The notes: generated from the letters alone by a model not told the origin. A DNA stretch of 64,000 nt from Azorinus chamasolen (GCA_963576725.1 OY755247.1:13210534-13274533), one strand, 5' to 3'. Positions 53,051 to 63,077 are shown, counted from the first letter of the stretch. Made by a program: numbers and translations.

Positions 53051-53085
53051 ACAACCAAGAACTACGTAGTGAGTGATAGAAGTTA

Positions 53086-53204
53086 TGACAATATCACTAT
53101 TAATTATATAATTGCATATGAACACTGTGCAGACCCTGATCATATAGGAGTCGATTGATCTGGGTCTATTAAGTCTGCCAAGGAGTACGAGGGTAAAGGT
53201 TTAA
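53086..53204 (+). mobile_element. Type B MITE, worn
   Basis: GTGCAGACCCTGATCATATA, GGAGTCGATTGATCTGGGTC and the end GAGGGTAAAGGTTTAA. Confidence 0.5.
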
Positions 53205-53489
53205 AGCACAACTATGAATAACTTAACGGCGCTATGATGGTTGCGCGTTCGCTCATCCGCTCCCGAGTATTGTCGGAATTTTTGTTTGGAAATTTTTGTA
53301 ATAGAAACAGTAACGTCGAGTCACTCAGTGTCTCATCTGAATTCAAATTGTTTGTATTCGCAGCGAACTCTTTGCACCTTCGCGGTTAATTAATGATAAG
53401 TTATGTATATTTTTTGCATAAACATTCCATGGACCTTGTTCAATGTTCAGGTCATAAATTTTAAAATCTGAAAGATCCATAAAATTTCT

Positions 53490-53668
53490 TTAAGCCATTC
53501 CCTCATATTGATGCCTTTTGACGCCTCTGGAAAAAGTAACCTGTTGAAACCAGTGTGATAAATAGAGCATTTATTCCTATAGGAGCAAATGCTCTATTTA
53601 TCACAATGGTTTCAAACTACAAAATTCTAAAAGTTTGATCTAAAAATAGCCTATGAGATAATGTGTTC
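53490..53668 (-). mobile_element. TTAA MITE, type C
   Basis: TTAAGCCATTCCCTCATATT, the hairpin GATAAATAGAGCATTTATTC / GAGCAAATGCTCTATTTATC, and AAAAATAGCCTATGAGATAA. Confidence 0.75.
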
Positions 53669-53727
53669 ATGTAATTTCAAAAGGGCTATCATTAGATGCC
53701 TCAATTTTGGCAAATAAACAGTATACA

Positions 53728-53885
53728 GAGATCAAGATAAGATGCGTAAATTGAATCATTTTCAGGAATAATACCTTTTTTCTCCACCAAACCCTATGCT
53801 GTGATCACTCGCTAAAGAGTGGTCACAACAAAGGGTTTGGAGGAGAAATTATGATTTTAGTATCTGAGTACATATGTTTATCTCG
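53728..53885 (-). mobile_element. Pal-2 MITE, hairpin tip deleted
   Basis: TTTCTCCACCAAACCCTATG, TGATCACTCGCTAAAGAGTG and AAGGGTTTGGAGGAGAAATT. The GAATCGTCTC tip is missing. Confidence 0.65.
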
Positions 53886-53995
53886 TGTTCCGAGTAAATA
53901 TACCATAAAGCACTGCATGCAGATGCCATTGTCCTAATACACTATCTACTTTAGTGCTGTTTGCTAGTGAGAGTCATGGCTGGGGATAGCGGGGT

Positions 53996-54731
53996 GAGGC
54001 TTTGTTAGACCACATTCGTAACAAATCACATTCGTAACACGTGTTACGAACGTGATCACATTCGTTACACGTGTTACAAAAGTGATCCGGAAATCGAGCA
54101 CATGTGTAAGACATTTTGTGACGAATGTGACCAATACCGATGTTTGATGTGACATACAATCACATTTGTAACACGTCAAATTTCATTCAGAATAGGAAGC
54201 TAAAAGGTGCACGTGCGCGTGCCCCATCACTCATTGCAAAAATGAAACCTTGTTCAATTTTTAACAGCAAACTAAATATTAATAAATAAGGTTTTCTTTC
54301 CTAAAGGTATATCATTAGATTTATAGTTTCTAAAACATTTGGCATATTGTATCAATTACTCAATTAAAAGCAAATAAAGGAACTAAGAAGTAATATTGAA
54401 TTAATCGTAGGCACACAATTAACATCATTGTCCAGGGGCATGTACACGTAATATGACAAGTTCTATGAAAAATGGAAACTCTTCAATATATTTAGGCAGA
54501 TATCCTAACACATATTACAAGCATGTACATTATATCTTTAAAATGTGTTGTTAAGGTTGTGAAAAGTTGAGACATGACCCTCAAGGAAATATAGTAACAT
54601 AATGATAATCCAATTACTATAAAGTATAAAAATATAGTATAAACTAATTGAACATAGTTATTCAAGAATAACTGTTACGAATGTAAAATTCGTAAAATAT
54701 GTTACAAATGTGATCCGTTACGAATGTAGTC
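53996..54731 (+). mobile_element. TIR element with subterminal ACATTCGTAACACGTGTTACGAA repeats
   Basis: TTGTTAGACCACATTCGTAA on the left faces TTACGAATGTAGTCTAACAA on the right. Near both ends the motif ACATTCGTAAC / GTTACGAATGT is repeated in both senses (54010-54180 and 54670-54725), forming CACGTG-centred palindromes. The 736-bp element has an A-T-rich, non-coding interior. Confidence 0.75.
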
Positions 54732-54740
54732 TAACAAGAC

Positions 54741-54895
54741 TTAACCAATTACCTCATAGAGCATTTGCTCCTATATCACAGTGGTTTCAATACTACAAAA
54801 TTCTAACATTGTCCTTTTCTCTAGTAAATGCTCCTTTTCGGTAGATTTATTCAAAGAGGTTGGATCTAAAAATAGCCTATGAGGTAATTGGTTAA
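54741..54895 (-). mobile_element. TTAA MITE, type C, short form
   Basis: TTAACCAATTACCTCATAG and CTATGAGGTAATTGGTTAA are perfect inverted ends. The usual hairpin is reduced to GAGCATTTGCTCCTATATCA. Confidence 0.8.
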
Positions 54896-54967
54896 GCTCT
54901 ATTTATCACAATGGTTTCAAGAAATGACTTTTACAGAGGCGTAGAAAGGCGTATTTATGGAGGAAAG
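54896..54967 (+). mobile_element. Type C MITE, right arm
   Basis: CTCTATTTATCACAATGGTT, CAAGAAATGACTTTTACAGA and GGCGTATTTATGGAGGAAAG follow directly after the preceding TTAA. Confidence 0.65.
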
Positions 54968-55248
54968 CATGTATAAAACATTTACGTCATGAAAATGTGC
55001 GATCATTTGTGCAGTGTTTACGCCATGATTCATTGTTGATAACATGGTGAAAACAGTAACCATTTACCTCGTGAATTTGACTGTATATTTGACAGAAATT
55101 ACAGATGAACCTGTCCTAAGCGGTCATTCATTTATGGAACATGTGAGTCTTAAAAGCAGGTACATGTAGTTGCTTAATACAGGGGAAATATGATGGCCGC
55201 TTATGACAGATTATTCTGTAGCTGATTTGTTTGTAATGGAATTCTTGA

Positions 55249-55374
55249 CCATGACACATTCATATACAGATCTGTATACATGAATAAGAAATACAGAGCA
55301 GACCCTGAATGAACGGCTCAAACAGAAGCCGTCTGATCTGGGTCTACTCTGTGACTTGCAAAGGTTAGGTTGTT
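55249..55374 (+). mobile_element. Type B MITE, worn
   Basis: ACAGAGCAGACCCTGAATGA, ACGGCTCAAACAGAAGCCGT and CTGATCTGGGTCTACTCTGT. Confidence 0.6.
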
Positions 55375-55431
55375 TGAAAACGTGATGGACCTGTGCGTAT
55401 AGTCATTCAAAGGTTTACGCCATGGACAGAG

Positions 55432-55622
55432 TACAGTAAAAACCTCTCTTAAATATAAATATCGGTCTTGGAGACAGGTGACAGCTTAATACATGGTGGA
55501 AGTCATGCAGAAAGCTCCTAAAGGAGCTTTCTGCATGACTTCCACCCTGCATTAAGCAGTCACCTTCCTAAAAGCATCTAAATACTTCTCTACTAGAATT
55601 CCGGTTAAGAGAGGTTTTACAG
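55432..55622 (+). mobile_element. TA-type palindromic MITE
   Basis: CAGTAAAAACCTCTCTTAAA and CGGTTAAGAGAGGTTTTACA are the ends. The centre CATGCAGAAAGCTCCTAAAG / GAGCTTTCTGCATGACTTCC is nearly perfect. Confidence 0.85.
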
Positions 55623-55636
55623 TAGCACATGATATA

Positions 55637-56016
55637 TGTACAGTAGAACCTGTCTAAGCGACAATTGAAAAGGTGTCTAAGTATGGGTGTGTAAGCCAGG
55701 GGATAGCTTAACCCTTTCGCTGCCAAACTCTGTCGTCTGCTACAAATTTTCATTCTTTTGATTTTCTTCATTTTTGTTTCAAAAACATAGTAACAGTAAC
55801 GAACAGTCTGGATCCTGATGAGACGCCGAGTTACTCGGCGTCTTATCTGGATCCAAACTGTTTGCATAGGTAATCACAGATCCGGCATTGGCAGCGAAAG
55901 GGTTAATGCAACAAAGGTAACTCAGAAGGTTCCTAGATAAGCTTTCTGCATTACTTTTGACCAACATTAAGTTTCCATCTTTTTAAGACTCATGTGTTCA
56001 ATAAATGAATGGCCGC
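55637..56016 (+). mobile_element. TA-type MITE, split by a type D MITE
   Basis: It starts TACAGTAGAACCTGTCTAAG and reads GGATAGC before TTAA. After the insertion it continues TTAATGCAACAAAGGTAACT..GCTTTCTGCATTACTTTTGA and AATAAATGAATGGCCGCTTAA. A type C MITE begins at that last TTAA. Confidence 0.75.
55708..55906 (+). mobile_element. TTAA MITE, type D, nested
   Basis: It runs from TTAACCCTTTCGCTGCCAAA to TTGGCAGCGAAAGGGTTAA, with the perfect tip GAGACGCCGAGTTACTCGGC. The host junction GCTTAATGCA is seen uninterrupted in the TA-type copy at 42205-42420, so TTAA was duplicated. Confidence 0.9.
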
Positions 56017-56244
56017 TTAATCTTTTACCTCATAGGCTAGTTTTAGATACCACCCCTTTGAATAAATCTACCGAAAAGGAGCATTACTAGAGAAAAGGAA
56101 ACTTTTAGAATTGTGTAGTTTGAAACCATTGTGATAAATAGAGCATTTGCTCCTATAGGAGCAAATGCTCTATTTATCACAATGGTTTTACAAAGTGACT
56201 TTTACAGAGTCGTAAAAAGTCATCAATATCAGGGAATGGGTTAA
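56017..56244 (+). mobile_element. TTAA MITE, type C
   Basis: It runs from TTAATCTTTTACCTCATAGG to CAGGGAATGGGTTAA. The hairpin TGTGATAAATAGAGCATTTG..CTCCTATAGGAG is perfect. Confidence 0.88.
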
Positions 56245-56451
56245 GGGTATGTTTGGTTGTTCAAAGGGCGTCGCATTATGAATAAATAGTATACATGTAT
56301 ATGTTTTTCATTCATATTCCTTTTCTAATTACATGTACCATGTACTAGAGTGACACTAGTAGTCTATAATTTGAACAAAAGGTCAACAGAGAACTACTCT
56401 ACAAATTACAAAAGTGCATTTGCATATAGTTACAGCAAATACGTATCATTA

Positions 56452-56684
56452 TTAACCCTTCGCTGGCTGAATTTTAAAATACATTTCTCCTTCTTTACCC
56501 ATGCCCTGTTGTATAATTACATATATCTTCACTGTCTACAATCATTTCTCTGTGTAATCATTGCTGCACTGGTGCAGCAATCGATTTGTATTGTAAATAG
56601 TGCAGATCCTGCAGGAGCTGTCTCATCTGGGTCTTCACTATTTACAGGTAGGTATATTGACGTGAATAGCAAGCGATGGGTTAA
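56452..56684 (+). mobile_element. TTAA MITE, type F
   Basis: It runs from TTAACCCTTCGCTGGCTGAA to AGCAAGCGATGGGTTAA. GTAAATAGTGCAGATCCTGC and CATCTGGGTCTTCACTATTT form the core stem. Confidence 0.85.
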
Positions 56685-56772
56685 GACAGATGGGAACTTT
56701 CAACATGACTTCACCCTGCATTAAGCAGTCACCTGCCTAAATGGGTCTAAATGCTTCTATACTACCATGGTT
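56685..56772 (+). mobile_element. TA-type MITE, right half
   Basis: AACTTTCAACATGACTTCAC, CCTGCATTAAGCAGTCACCT and AAATGCTTCTATACTACCA match the right half of the TA-type family, beginning where the type F element ends. Confidence 0.55.
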
Positions 56773-57089
56773 TCGAATGAAGAACGCTATAGCAAAACGG
56801 GTCTGAATGGCATGCTAACAGTGTAGATCCAGATAAAACAGCATCTGATAAGTAGGGAAACTGCTTCATAGTCGAGGACCGCATTACATGGCTTTTATAA
56901 ATTAAAAGTTCCCTTTTATTTGTTCTTGTTTTGTACACTTTTTACCGAGATATCTAAATATTTATTTATGCTGCATAAAAACCGTGCACACCCACATTAG
57001 ACGCCTCATCGGCTGGTTTTGTCATATATTGTAAAGCTGAACAATTGAACTTGGGCAATCTTTTGATAATTTTAATATATACATAATAT

Positions 57090-57146
57090 ATTAGCAAATA
57101 GTGTAGACCTTAAACAGTTTGATCTGGGTCAACACTATTTGCCTAA
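57090..57146 (+). repeat. Hairpin core, short
   Basis: TTAGCAAATAGTGTAGACCT and GATCTGGGTCAACACTATTT pair around AAACAGTTT. Confidence 0.5.
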
Positions 57147-57336
57147 GTTTGTCCGAATAATTGGGATAGTGTGTTAGGTCCGCTTTAACGCGTTTGTAAA
57201 TGACCTTTTACTGATGTTTTCGGAAGGGAGAATACAGGTGAATTTACTGTTAGATACCATATTTCCACATGAGAGGATCCATATATCCACATATCTCGTC
57301 ACGATCCATACATTTTGATAAAACTTCACTATTTGC

Positions 57337-57544
57337 TTAACCCATTCCCTAATATTGACGACTTTTGAAGACTCTATAAAAGTCACTTTGTGAAACCATT
57401 GTGATAAATAGATCATTTGCTCTATTTATCACAATTGTTTCAAACTACAAAATTCTATTTATCCTTTACTCTAGTTAATGCTCCTTTTCGGTAGATTGTA
57501 CAAATAGGTTGTATCTAAAAATAGCCTTTGAGGTAATGGGTTAA
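57337..57544 (-). mobile_element. TTAA MITE, type C
   Basis: It runs from TTAACCCATTCCCTAATATT to TTTGAGGTAATGGGTTAA. The hairpin tip is shortened (GATAAATAGATCATTTGCTC / TATTTATCAC). Confidence 0.82.
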
Positions 57545-57562
57545 GTGTGCTAGAATACTAAA

Positions 57563-57810
57563 GTTAATACCTACTGAACATTCATGGACAAAATGGTTAT
57601 AATGAAATATGGAATTGGAACATTGTAGCCATTTTAGACAGTAAAGAAACAGAACTTTCAAATTCAACTAACAAACGGAGCAGGCCCAGATCAGACGGCT
57701 CCTATACAAGTCTACTTACACTTATACTTATACAAGACTCTTATAGGAGCATTCTGATCTGGGTCTACTCTGTTTGCTATGCTGAAAATGCGTCTATATG
57801 AAGCTTGCTT
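57563..57810 (-). mobile_element. TTAA MITE, type A, loop insertion
   Basis: ACCTACTGAACATTCATGGA, ATTGTAGCCATTTTAGACAG, then the core GGCCCAGATCAGACGGCTCC / GGAGCATTCTGATCTGGGTC, with about 35 nt of TACAAGTCTACTTACAC-type sequence in the loop. Confidence 0.7.
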
Positions 57811-58341
57811 TGCTGTACAATCTGGCCAAGTTTTGCACGAACACATACAAGTTTTATTTTATTTCACTCGTTTTTATTTCAATATTTTGCACGTAACATG
57901 GCTTACAATACAATTAAAACTAACACCACAATGCTAATTAAAACAATACATACATAAAAAGCATGAAAACTGTAATGAACCATGTGCGTCAAAAACATCA
58001 AGGATGATTAAAAAAGAGAGGAAATGGTCACGTATTGGCTATGGTCTGACAGAGAGAGAGAGAGGCATATACATGATCTAATTGAAAATAAATTTAATTT
58101 AAATTAATAAGTTGTAGAATTAATTATGTCATAAAAATTAAAACAGAATAAGTTTCTATCACAAGAAAAGGTGTCATAAATGAAATGAAAGAAAAAAATG
58201 AAATAAAATAAATTGATAAACTTTAACACAGCTTGGCACAACTTTTGAAAATAAATGTAGTAATATTAACTACATGTATATATCTGTAAAATTAACAGTT
58301 TAAAAAGATCTAATTGTAAAGTTTTTAAGACAGTTGGTAGC
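57811..58341. other. A-T-rich, no gene; possible LINE 3' fragment
   Basis: TTTTTATTTCAATATTTTGC and ACATGGCTTACAATACAATT resemble a LINE 3' end in reverse, but no RT frame follows. A (GA)n tract lies at 58051-58066. Confidence 0.3.
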
Positions 58342-58591
58342 TTAACCCTTTCCCTCATAGAAACGTGTTTTCACGCAGTTGCAAACAGAGTAGACCCAGA
58401 TCAGACGGCTCCTAGAAGAGCCGTCTGATCAGGGTCTGCTCTGTTTGCTTATGGAATTTGATAGATCTGTGTCTTTACTTTCTAAAATAGCTACAATGTA
58501 CTACCTTCCAGATTTGATTAGAAGTGTTTTGTTCATGAATATTCAATGGGTATTAAAATTTGGACTAAACATAGAACAGGGAAAGGGTTAA
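58342..58591 (+). mobile_element. TTAA MITE, type A
   Basis: It runs from TTAACCCTTTCCCTCATAGA to ACAGGGAAAGGGTTAA. The tip is GACGGCTCCTAGAAGAGCCG. Confidence 0.88.
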
Positions 58592-58689
58592 CGTGTTTTG
58601 GCATATTTGCAAAACCATAACAGATGACTCCTGTATAAGATATAATCATGATTAGATAGGCATATGAACAAAGGAACATTTAATTCAAT

Positions 58690-58824
58690 TTTATGCTGGC
58701 AGAAATGTATAATTTATATATATATATATATATATTTATATATAGCAGGCAAACAGTAGACCCTGCACTACAGGAGCCATCTGACTTGGGTTTGAAAAGG
58801 TGTGGGAAGGTGTTCTGGTAAGGA
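58690..58824 (+). mobile_element. Type B MITE remnant with (TA)n
   Basis: A (TA)n tract (58707-58744) precedes GGCAAACAGTAGACCCTGCA, CAGGAGCCATCTGACTTGGG and GGTAAGGATTAA. Confidence 0.5.
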
Positions 58825-59074
58825 TTAACCCTTTCCCTCTTCTATATTTAGCCTAATTTTCAGTACCTACTGAATATTCATTACCATAATAGTTATAAAG
58901 AATTCTTGAAGGTGGAACATTGTAGACATTTTAGAAAGTAAAGAAACGGATCTATCAAATTCTAATAGCAAACAGTGTAGACCCTGATCAGATGGCTCCT
59001 CTAGGAGCCATCTGATCTGGGTCTACTCTGTTTGCAAATGTGTGAAATCTTGTTTGTATGAGGGAAAGGGTTAA
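58825..59074 (-). mobile_element. TTAA MITE, type A
   Basis: It runs from TTAACCCTTTCCCTCTTC to GAGGGAAAGGGTTAA, with the perfect tip GGCTCCTCTAGGAGCC. It shares its left TTAA with the previous copy. After it, GCAGCCATCTACCTAAAAAC is TA-type MITE sequence. Confidence 0.85.
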
Positions 59075-59187
59075 GCAGCCATCTACCTAAAAACCCTTAT
59101 CTTCTTAACAATCATAACAGAAAATCAACAAAAATGCACAAGTTACAGAGAAAGACATAAGTACTACAGGCGCTTCTCTCAAGCAAC

Positions 59188-59385
59188 CACTAGAAAAAAC
59201 AATATGAATGATTTATTAGGAGATTTTTTACAACGTTAACTTTTCAAAGGAATTACAAAATCTGTAGAATCAGATCAATATAACGCCAATAGCAAACAGA
59301 GATGGCTCCTATAGAAGTTGTCTGAGCTATGTCTACTTTGTTTGTAAATGCATGAAAAGGTTAATTAATGAGGGAAATTGTTAAT
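59188..59385 (+). mobile_element. A/B MITE, worn
   Basis: CTGTAGAATCAGATCAATAT, GCAAACAGAGATGGCTCCTA and GAGCTATGTCTACTTTGTTT, then GAGGGAAATTGTTAA. Confidence 0.6.
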
Positions 59386-59442
59386 GAACAGGCATTGGAA
59401 TCTATAAAAGTGTTTTTTTTGTGTTTTAGGTGCCATCCTGCA

Positions 59443-59671
59443 TTAACCCATTTGCTCCCACGATCCCATATATGTGACGTAGGCAAACAGTGTAGATTCT
59501 GATCTGACGACGCATAATGCGGCGTCTGATCAGAGTCTACACTGTTTGCTGATAGGAATTTCAATATAAAACGAAACGAAATTGAAAATTTAGGCCAGGC
59601 ACCCCTTAGATAAAAAGTGGACTAATCCAATATATAAACATGGATGAATCCACTGGGAGCAAATGGGTTAA
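59443..59671 (+). mobile_element. TTAA MITE, type E, nested in a TA-type MITE
   Basis: It runs from TTAACCCATTTGCTCCCACG to GGGAGCAAATGGGTTAA. GCAAACAGTGTAGATTCTGA and TCAGAGTCTACACTGTTTGC form the stem. The flanks CCTGCA-TTAA-GCTACCACCTGCC are TA-type MITE sequence, uninterrupted in other copies. Confidence 0.9.
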
Positions 59672-59830
59672 GCTACCACCTGCCTATAAGACCCTGAATT
59701 ATACCTCTTTTTGTTGGTTGCATTAGAGAGATTTTACTGTATGTAAGAGAAACAATGTGCTCCAAAAGCACGCCCAAAAACGTTTGGAAAAATAACTTAT
59801 ACAGGTGATGGGTGAACCCAGGCTTCTCTT

Positions 59831-60028
59831 TGAACCCTTTCCTTTACTTTCATGTATTGAAATTATGCCATTAAGAATATTTATTCACTCAATTTTTATA
59901 TCAAAACGTAAACACATGAATGTTTGAAACTGTACAGTAAGATCTACTAAGCAAACAGAACAGACTCTGATTAAACGGCTCCTACATGAGTCGTCTGATA
60001 TGGGTCTACTCTGTTTGCAAAGGGTTAA
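59831..60028 (+). mobile_element. TTAA MITE, A/B type
   Basis: GAACCCTTTCCTTTACTTTC at the left and TTTGCAAAGGGTTAA at the right. The core is AACAGACTCTGATTAAACGG / GTCGTCTGATATGGGTCTAC. Confidence 0.7.
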
Positions 60029-60560
60029 CAAACAACACAGTTGCTCTTATTGATTGTACATAATTCAAGTTACATGCATACATACATATTCTTTTGCCCG
60101 CTACAAAAATTTTATCTGCTTAAACTTGGATCTGTTACATGTTATTGCCTTTTGTTACAGTTACACATTATTTCCTGTTGTTACACATTATTTCCTATTT
60201 GTTAAAGCTTGTGAGAAACTATTCACTGTCAAACAGCTTGATTCTGATAAAATGTTGAGTTAAACAGCATCTAATCAGGCCCCATGCTGATTGCAAATGC
60301 AAGCCAGTTCGCAATTAGCAGGCAAAACAATACAAAACAATAATTATAATAATACAAAATACAAAAATATCTTGAACAAGATCAATTTTAATGAGGTTTC
60401 CATCTCTCCAGATTTGTCCCAATCTCATAAGTAGGAAATTGTTCGTACACTGTATGAGAAGAATGAAAAGTACAATAGTAACTGTTGTTAGTTTTATAAT
60501 GAAAGTGAATATATTTCTATTTGCCCAAAATATGGGGTCGAGGAAAAATCTGACGTTGAG
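60029..60560. other. No gene recognised
   Basis: A short tandem GTTACACATTATTTCCT repeat lies at 60158-60198, and a weak type D echo (AAACAGCTTGATTCTGATAA) at 60231. Confidence 0.3.
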
Positions 60561-60805
60561 ACATGTAAAAACAAGAGCCATGTGCAGTGCCAACGCTTGT
60601 CTGATTTGGTGCTTGTCCAGCTAAATTAAAAACTTTTGAAAAAATAAAGGGCTATAACTTCGAAATTTTGAAATCAAGAATTATGGTTCTTATGTAGGGG
60701 CCTTCCCCTCAATGAAGTTTCATGTTGATACCTTTTACACTTTTCGAGTAATGAGTTACATTAAAGTTTTTGCATGCCGATGCCAACAACCCAGAGATCA
60801 CAATA
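60561..60805 (+). repeat. Dispersed non-coding repeat
   Basis: AAAACAAGAGCCATGTGCAG, GGGCTATAACTTCGAAATTT and GGGGCCTTCCCCTCAATGAA resemble repeats common in bivalve genomes. No frame is kept. Confidence 0.4.
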
Positions 60806-60894
60806 GCTCGACTTTTCTTCGAAACAGACAAGCTAAAAATTATGGTATCATGACAATTATTTATATTAACTTTTATATTGACATTATGAACAAA

Positions 60895-61019
60895 GATTCA
60901 GATTAACATTATTTCATAAGCAAACTGAGCAGATCCTGATCAGATGGTGTCCTATAGGAGTCTTCTGATCTGTCTACTCTGTTGCAAAAGTGTCAAAAAT
61001 GTATAAAGTAAAGGGTTAA
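60895..61019 (+). mobile_element. Type B MITE, left end lost
   Basis: TAAGCAAACTGAGCAGATCC, CTATAGGAGTCTTCTGATCT and AAGTAAAGGGTTAA. Confidence 0.65.
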
Positions 61020-61056
61020 CATGGGACAATACCAAAATGATTAACAAGACAAGGTA

Positions 61057-61233
61057 CAGTAAAACCTCTCTATAGTAGCCACTAAATTGTGTTAATTAGT
61101 TGGTGTTTAGGGCAGGTGGCTGCTTAAAGCAAGGTGAAAGTAAAACAGAACGCTCCTATAGGAGCATTTTACCTGCCTTTAACACAAAATACTTGATGTA
61201 ATTTAGTGGCCGTTATAGAGAGGCTTGATTGTA
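61057..61233 (+). mobile_element. TA-type palindromic MITE, variant
   Basis: CAGTAAAACCTCTCTATAGT and GCCGTTATAGAGAGGCTTGA are the ends. The centre AACGCTCCTATAGGAGCATT is palindromic, and CACTAAATTGTGTTAATTAG has its complement near the right end. Confidence 0.75.
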
Positions 61234-61319
61234 TCACAAAAATATGTATGCATGTTCACAAACAGTGAATGGCTAACAAGATCACTAAATTGATTATCGA
61301 CATTAACATTTTCTAACAT

Positions 61320-61520
61320 TTAACCCTTTCAGTGCGGGAAACGAGTCACTCACTAACGTCCTTTACAAACATTGTGGACCCAGATGAGAGGACTACCAGC
61401 GGAGGCCTCTCATCAGTGTAAACACTGTTTCTTTATAACAAATCCCTGAATATTCACGGTAATTTTGACGTGTTTGAAATTTGGAATGTTCCATTTGACA
61501 ATTCTGCACTGAAAGGGTAA
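61320..61520 (+). mobile_element. TTAA MITE, type G (CCCTTTCAGTGCGGG)
   Basis: TTAACCCTTTCAGTGC and GCACTGAAAGGGTAA are the ends. The core is ACATTGTGGACCCAGATGAG..GAGGCCTCTCATCAGTGTAA. Only one copy was seen in this window. Confidence 0.8.
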
Positions 61521-61776
61521 ATGAAATACAAATGTATAATAATTGTAAATAATAATTATAATCCAAACAAATACAAACACGAATACTGAAATAAGCTATG
61601 ACAAAAGGAGTCTTCAGGGTTGAAAACAGTGTACAGAATACAGTGATCATACAATTAATGTAGCCACATTGCTTAACCTTTTCCTTCATACAAACGTCTT
61701 TCCACACACTTGCAAACAGAGTAGACCCAAATCAGACATCTCCTGTAGGAGCCATTCTATTTGCAAAATGAATTAG

Positions 61777-61969
61777 ATCTGGGCCCATGCATATAAAGCT
61801 TTTAGTTGAGTCTGAGTACGTTCTCAAGCTTTTGATTGGTCAGATTTGAGCCTCTGGCTCAAATCTGACCAATCAAAAGCTTGAGAACTCAAATCTGACC
61901 AATCAAAAGCTTGAAAACGAAACTCAAACTCAACTAAAAGCTTTATAAGCATGGACCCAGGCTACAATT
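61777..61969 (+). mobile_element. Long near-perfect palindrome with internal repeat
   Basis: GGGCCCATGCATATAAAGCT..TTTTAGTTGAGT faces ACTCAACTAAAAGCTTTATA..AGCATGGACCC. Inside, CTCAAATCTGACCAATCAAA (with AGCTTGA) occurs twice on this strand and once inverted. Confidence 0.75.
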
Positions 61970-61994
61970 TTACACCTTCCATATTTCATTGTAC

Positions 61995-62170
61995 AGTTGA
62001 ACACTTCGGTATCTCTAACTTCAAGGGACCATTCAAATTAATCTGAACAATTTCTCGAGTCCACTGCAGCTCAATGCAGATCTAAAGTAATGCTGAAAGC
62101 TCCTACAGGAGCTCTCAGCATTACTTTAGATCTGTATTAAGCTGTCACATGCGTTTCTAGATATGCATAA
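61995..62170 (+). mobile_element. Palindromic MITE, pogo-like end
   Basis: TACAGTTGAACACTTCGGTA and CTCTAACTTCAAGGGACC start it. The strong centre ATCTAAAGTAATGCTGAAAG / CTCTCAGCATTACTTTAGAT has the GCTCCTACAGGAGC tip also used by the TA-type family. Confidence 0.6.
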
Positions 62171-62354
62171 TGATACATTTTAGAACAATTCTGTATTCTT
62201 AATCCAGGAAGATATCCAAGTTCAGCTATTTTGTCAATGAATATTCAGTAGGTATTTGACTAAATATAGAACAGGGAAAGTGGGAAGATCCTTTGAAAGC
62301 AAAAGTAGCATTGCAAATAGAGAAAATTGCAGACTCTGTTTTATTGAGTCTGTT

Positions 62355-62424
62355 CATAAGTAGTAATTAAAAGCGCAACACTACTCACTCATAAGTAGTA
62401 ATTAAAAGCGCAACACTGCTCACG
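62355..62424 (+). repeat. Tandem duplication, 35 bp x 2
   Basis: ATAAGTAGTAATTAAAAGCG + CAACACTACTCAC is repeated with one or two changes. Confidence 0.85.
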
Positions 62425-62438
62425 CCCCTGGCACCAAT

Positions 62439-62647
62439 TTAACCCTTTCCCCGTTTTATATTCATGTAAGAAATAATGATGTCATTATTTTTTATAATGG
62501 TATATGAACACACAGACAGAAGCTGTAGAATCAGATCTTTATTACACCATAAGCAAATAGAGCACACCCTGATCAGACGGCCATCTGATCTGGGTCTACT
62601 CTGTTTACAGATGCTTCAAAATGCACTTACATAAGGGAAAGGGTTAA
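62439..62647 (+). mobile_element. TTAA MITE, type B, hairpin shortened
   Basis: It runs from TTAACCCTTTCCCCGTTTTA to AAGGGAAAGGGTTAA. The core is CACACCCTGATCAGACGGCC with the tip deleted. Confidence 0.8.
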
Positions 62648-62719
62648 GCAGTATTCAATTTTCAAAACTAAATCACTAATGATCCCAAAAGACCGGAAAA
62701 TAAAACAACACCAAGAATT

Positions 62720-62830
62720 ACTAAGACAGGACTAAAATAATGCAGAAAGGTCCTATAGTGAGTTTCTGCACAAGGACCATCCAGCATTCAGCTTACAACA
62801 TGTAGACAGATTTTCTAAATCAAAACAGGG
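62720..62830 (+). mobile_element. TA-type MITE fragment
   Basis: AAGACAGGACTAAAATAATG, GCAGAAAGGTCCTATAGTGA and GTTTCTGCACAAGG, with CAGCATTCAGCTTACAACAT. Confidence 0.5.
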
Positions 62831-62879
62831 CTGTCATCAGCCATAATTCTGTATTTGTTACCAACCTTTGCTTCAGGAA

Positions 62880-63077
62880 TTTTGAAAAATTAATAAGATA
62901 CATCTTTAATGATATAATTACGAACACAGAAATATTTAATTGTCAAATTAGATCTGTATTATATCATAAGCAAACAGAGCAACTCTGGTCAGACTGTCTG
63001 ATCTCGGCCTACTCTGTTTACAAATTTATTTGCATGTGCATTTGTGGGATAAATGTTCTCTAACAGAGAAAGGGTTA
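62880..63077 (+). mobile_element. Type B MITE, worn
   Basis: TTAGATCTGTATTATATCAT, AAGCAAACAGAGCAACTCTG and ATCTCGGCCTACTCTGTTTA, then GAGAAAGGGTTAG. Confidence 0.6.

Larger units (their letters stand above)
61673..62283 (+). mobile_element. TTAA MITE, type A, split by two palindromic elements
   Basis: The left part TTAACCTTTTCCTTCATACA with the core (GTAGACCCAAATCAGACATC) reaches GATCT at 61777. GGCTACAATTTTACACCTTC at 61970 and the right arm TGAATATTCAGTAGGTATTT..GAACAGGGAAAGTGG (62238-62283) complete it. Two other elements lie between. Confidence 0.7.
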
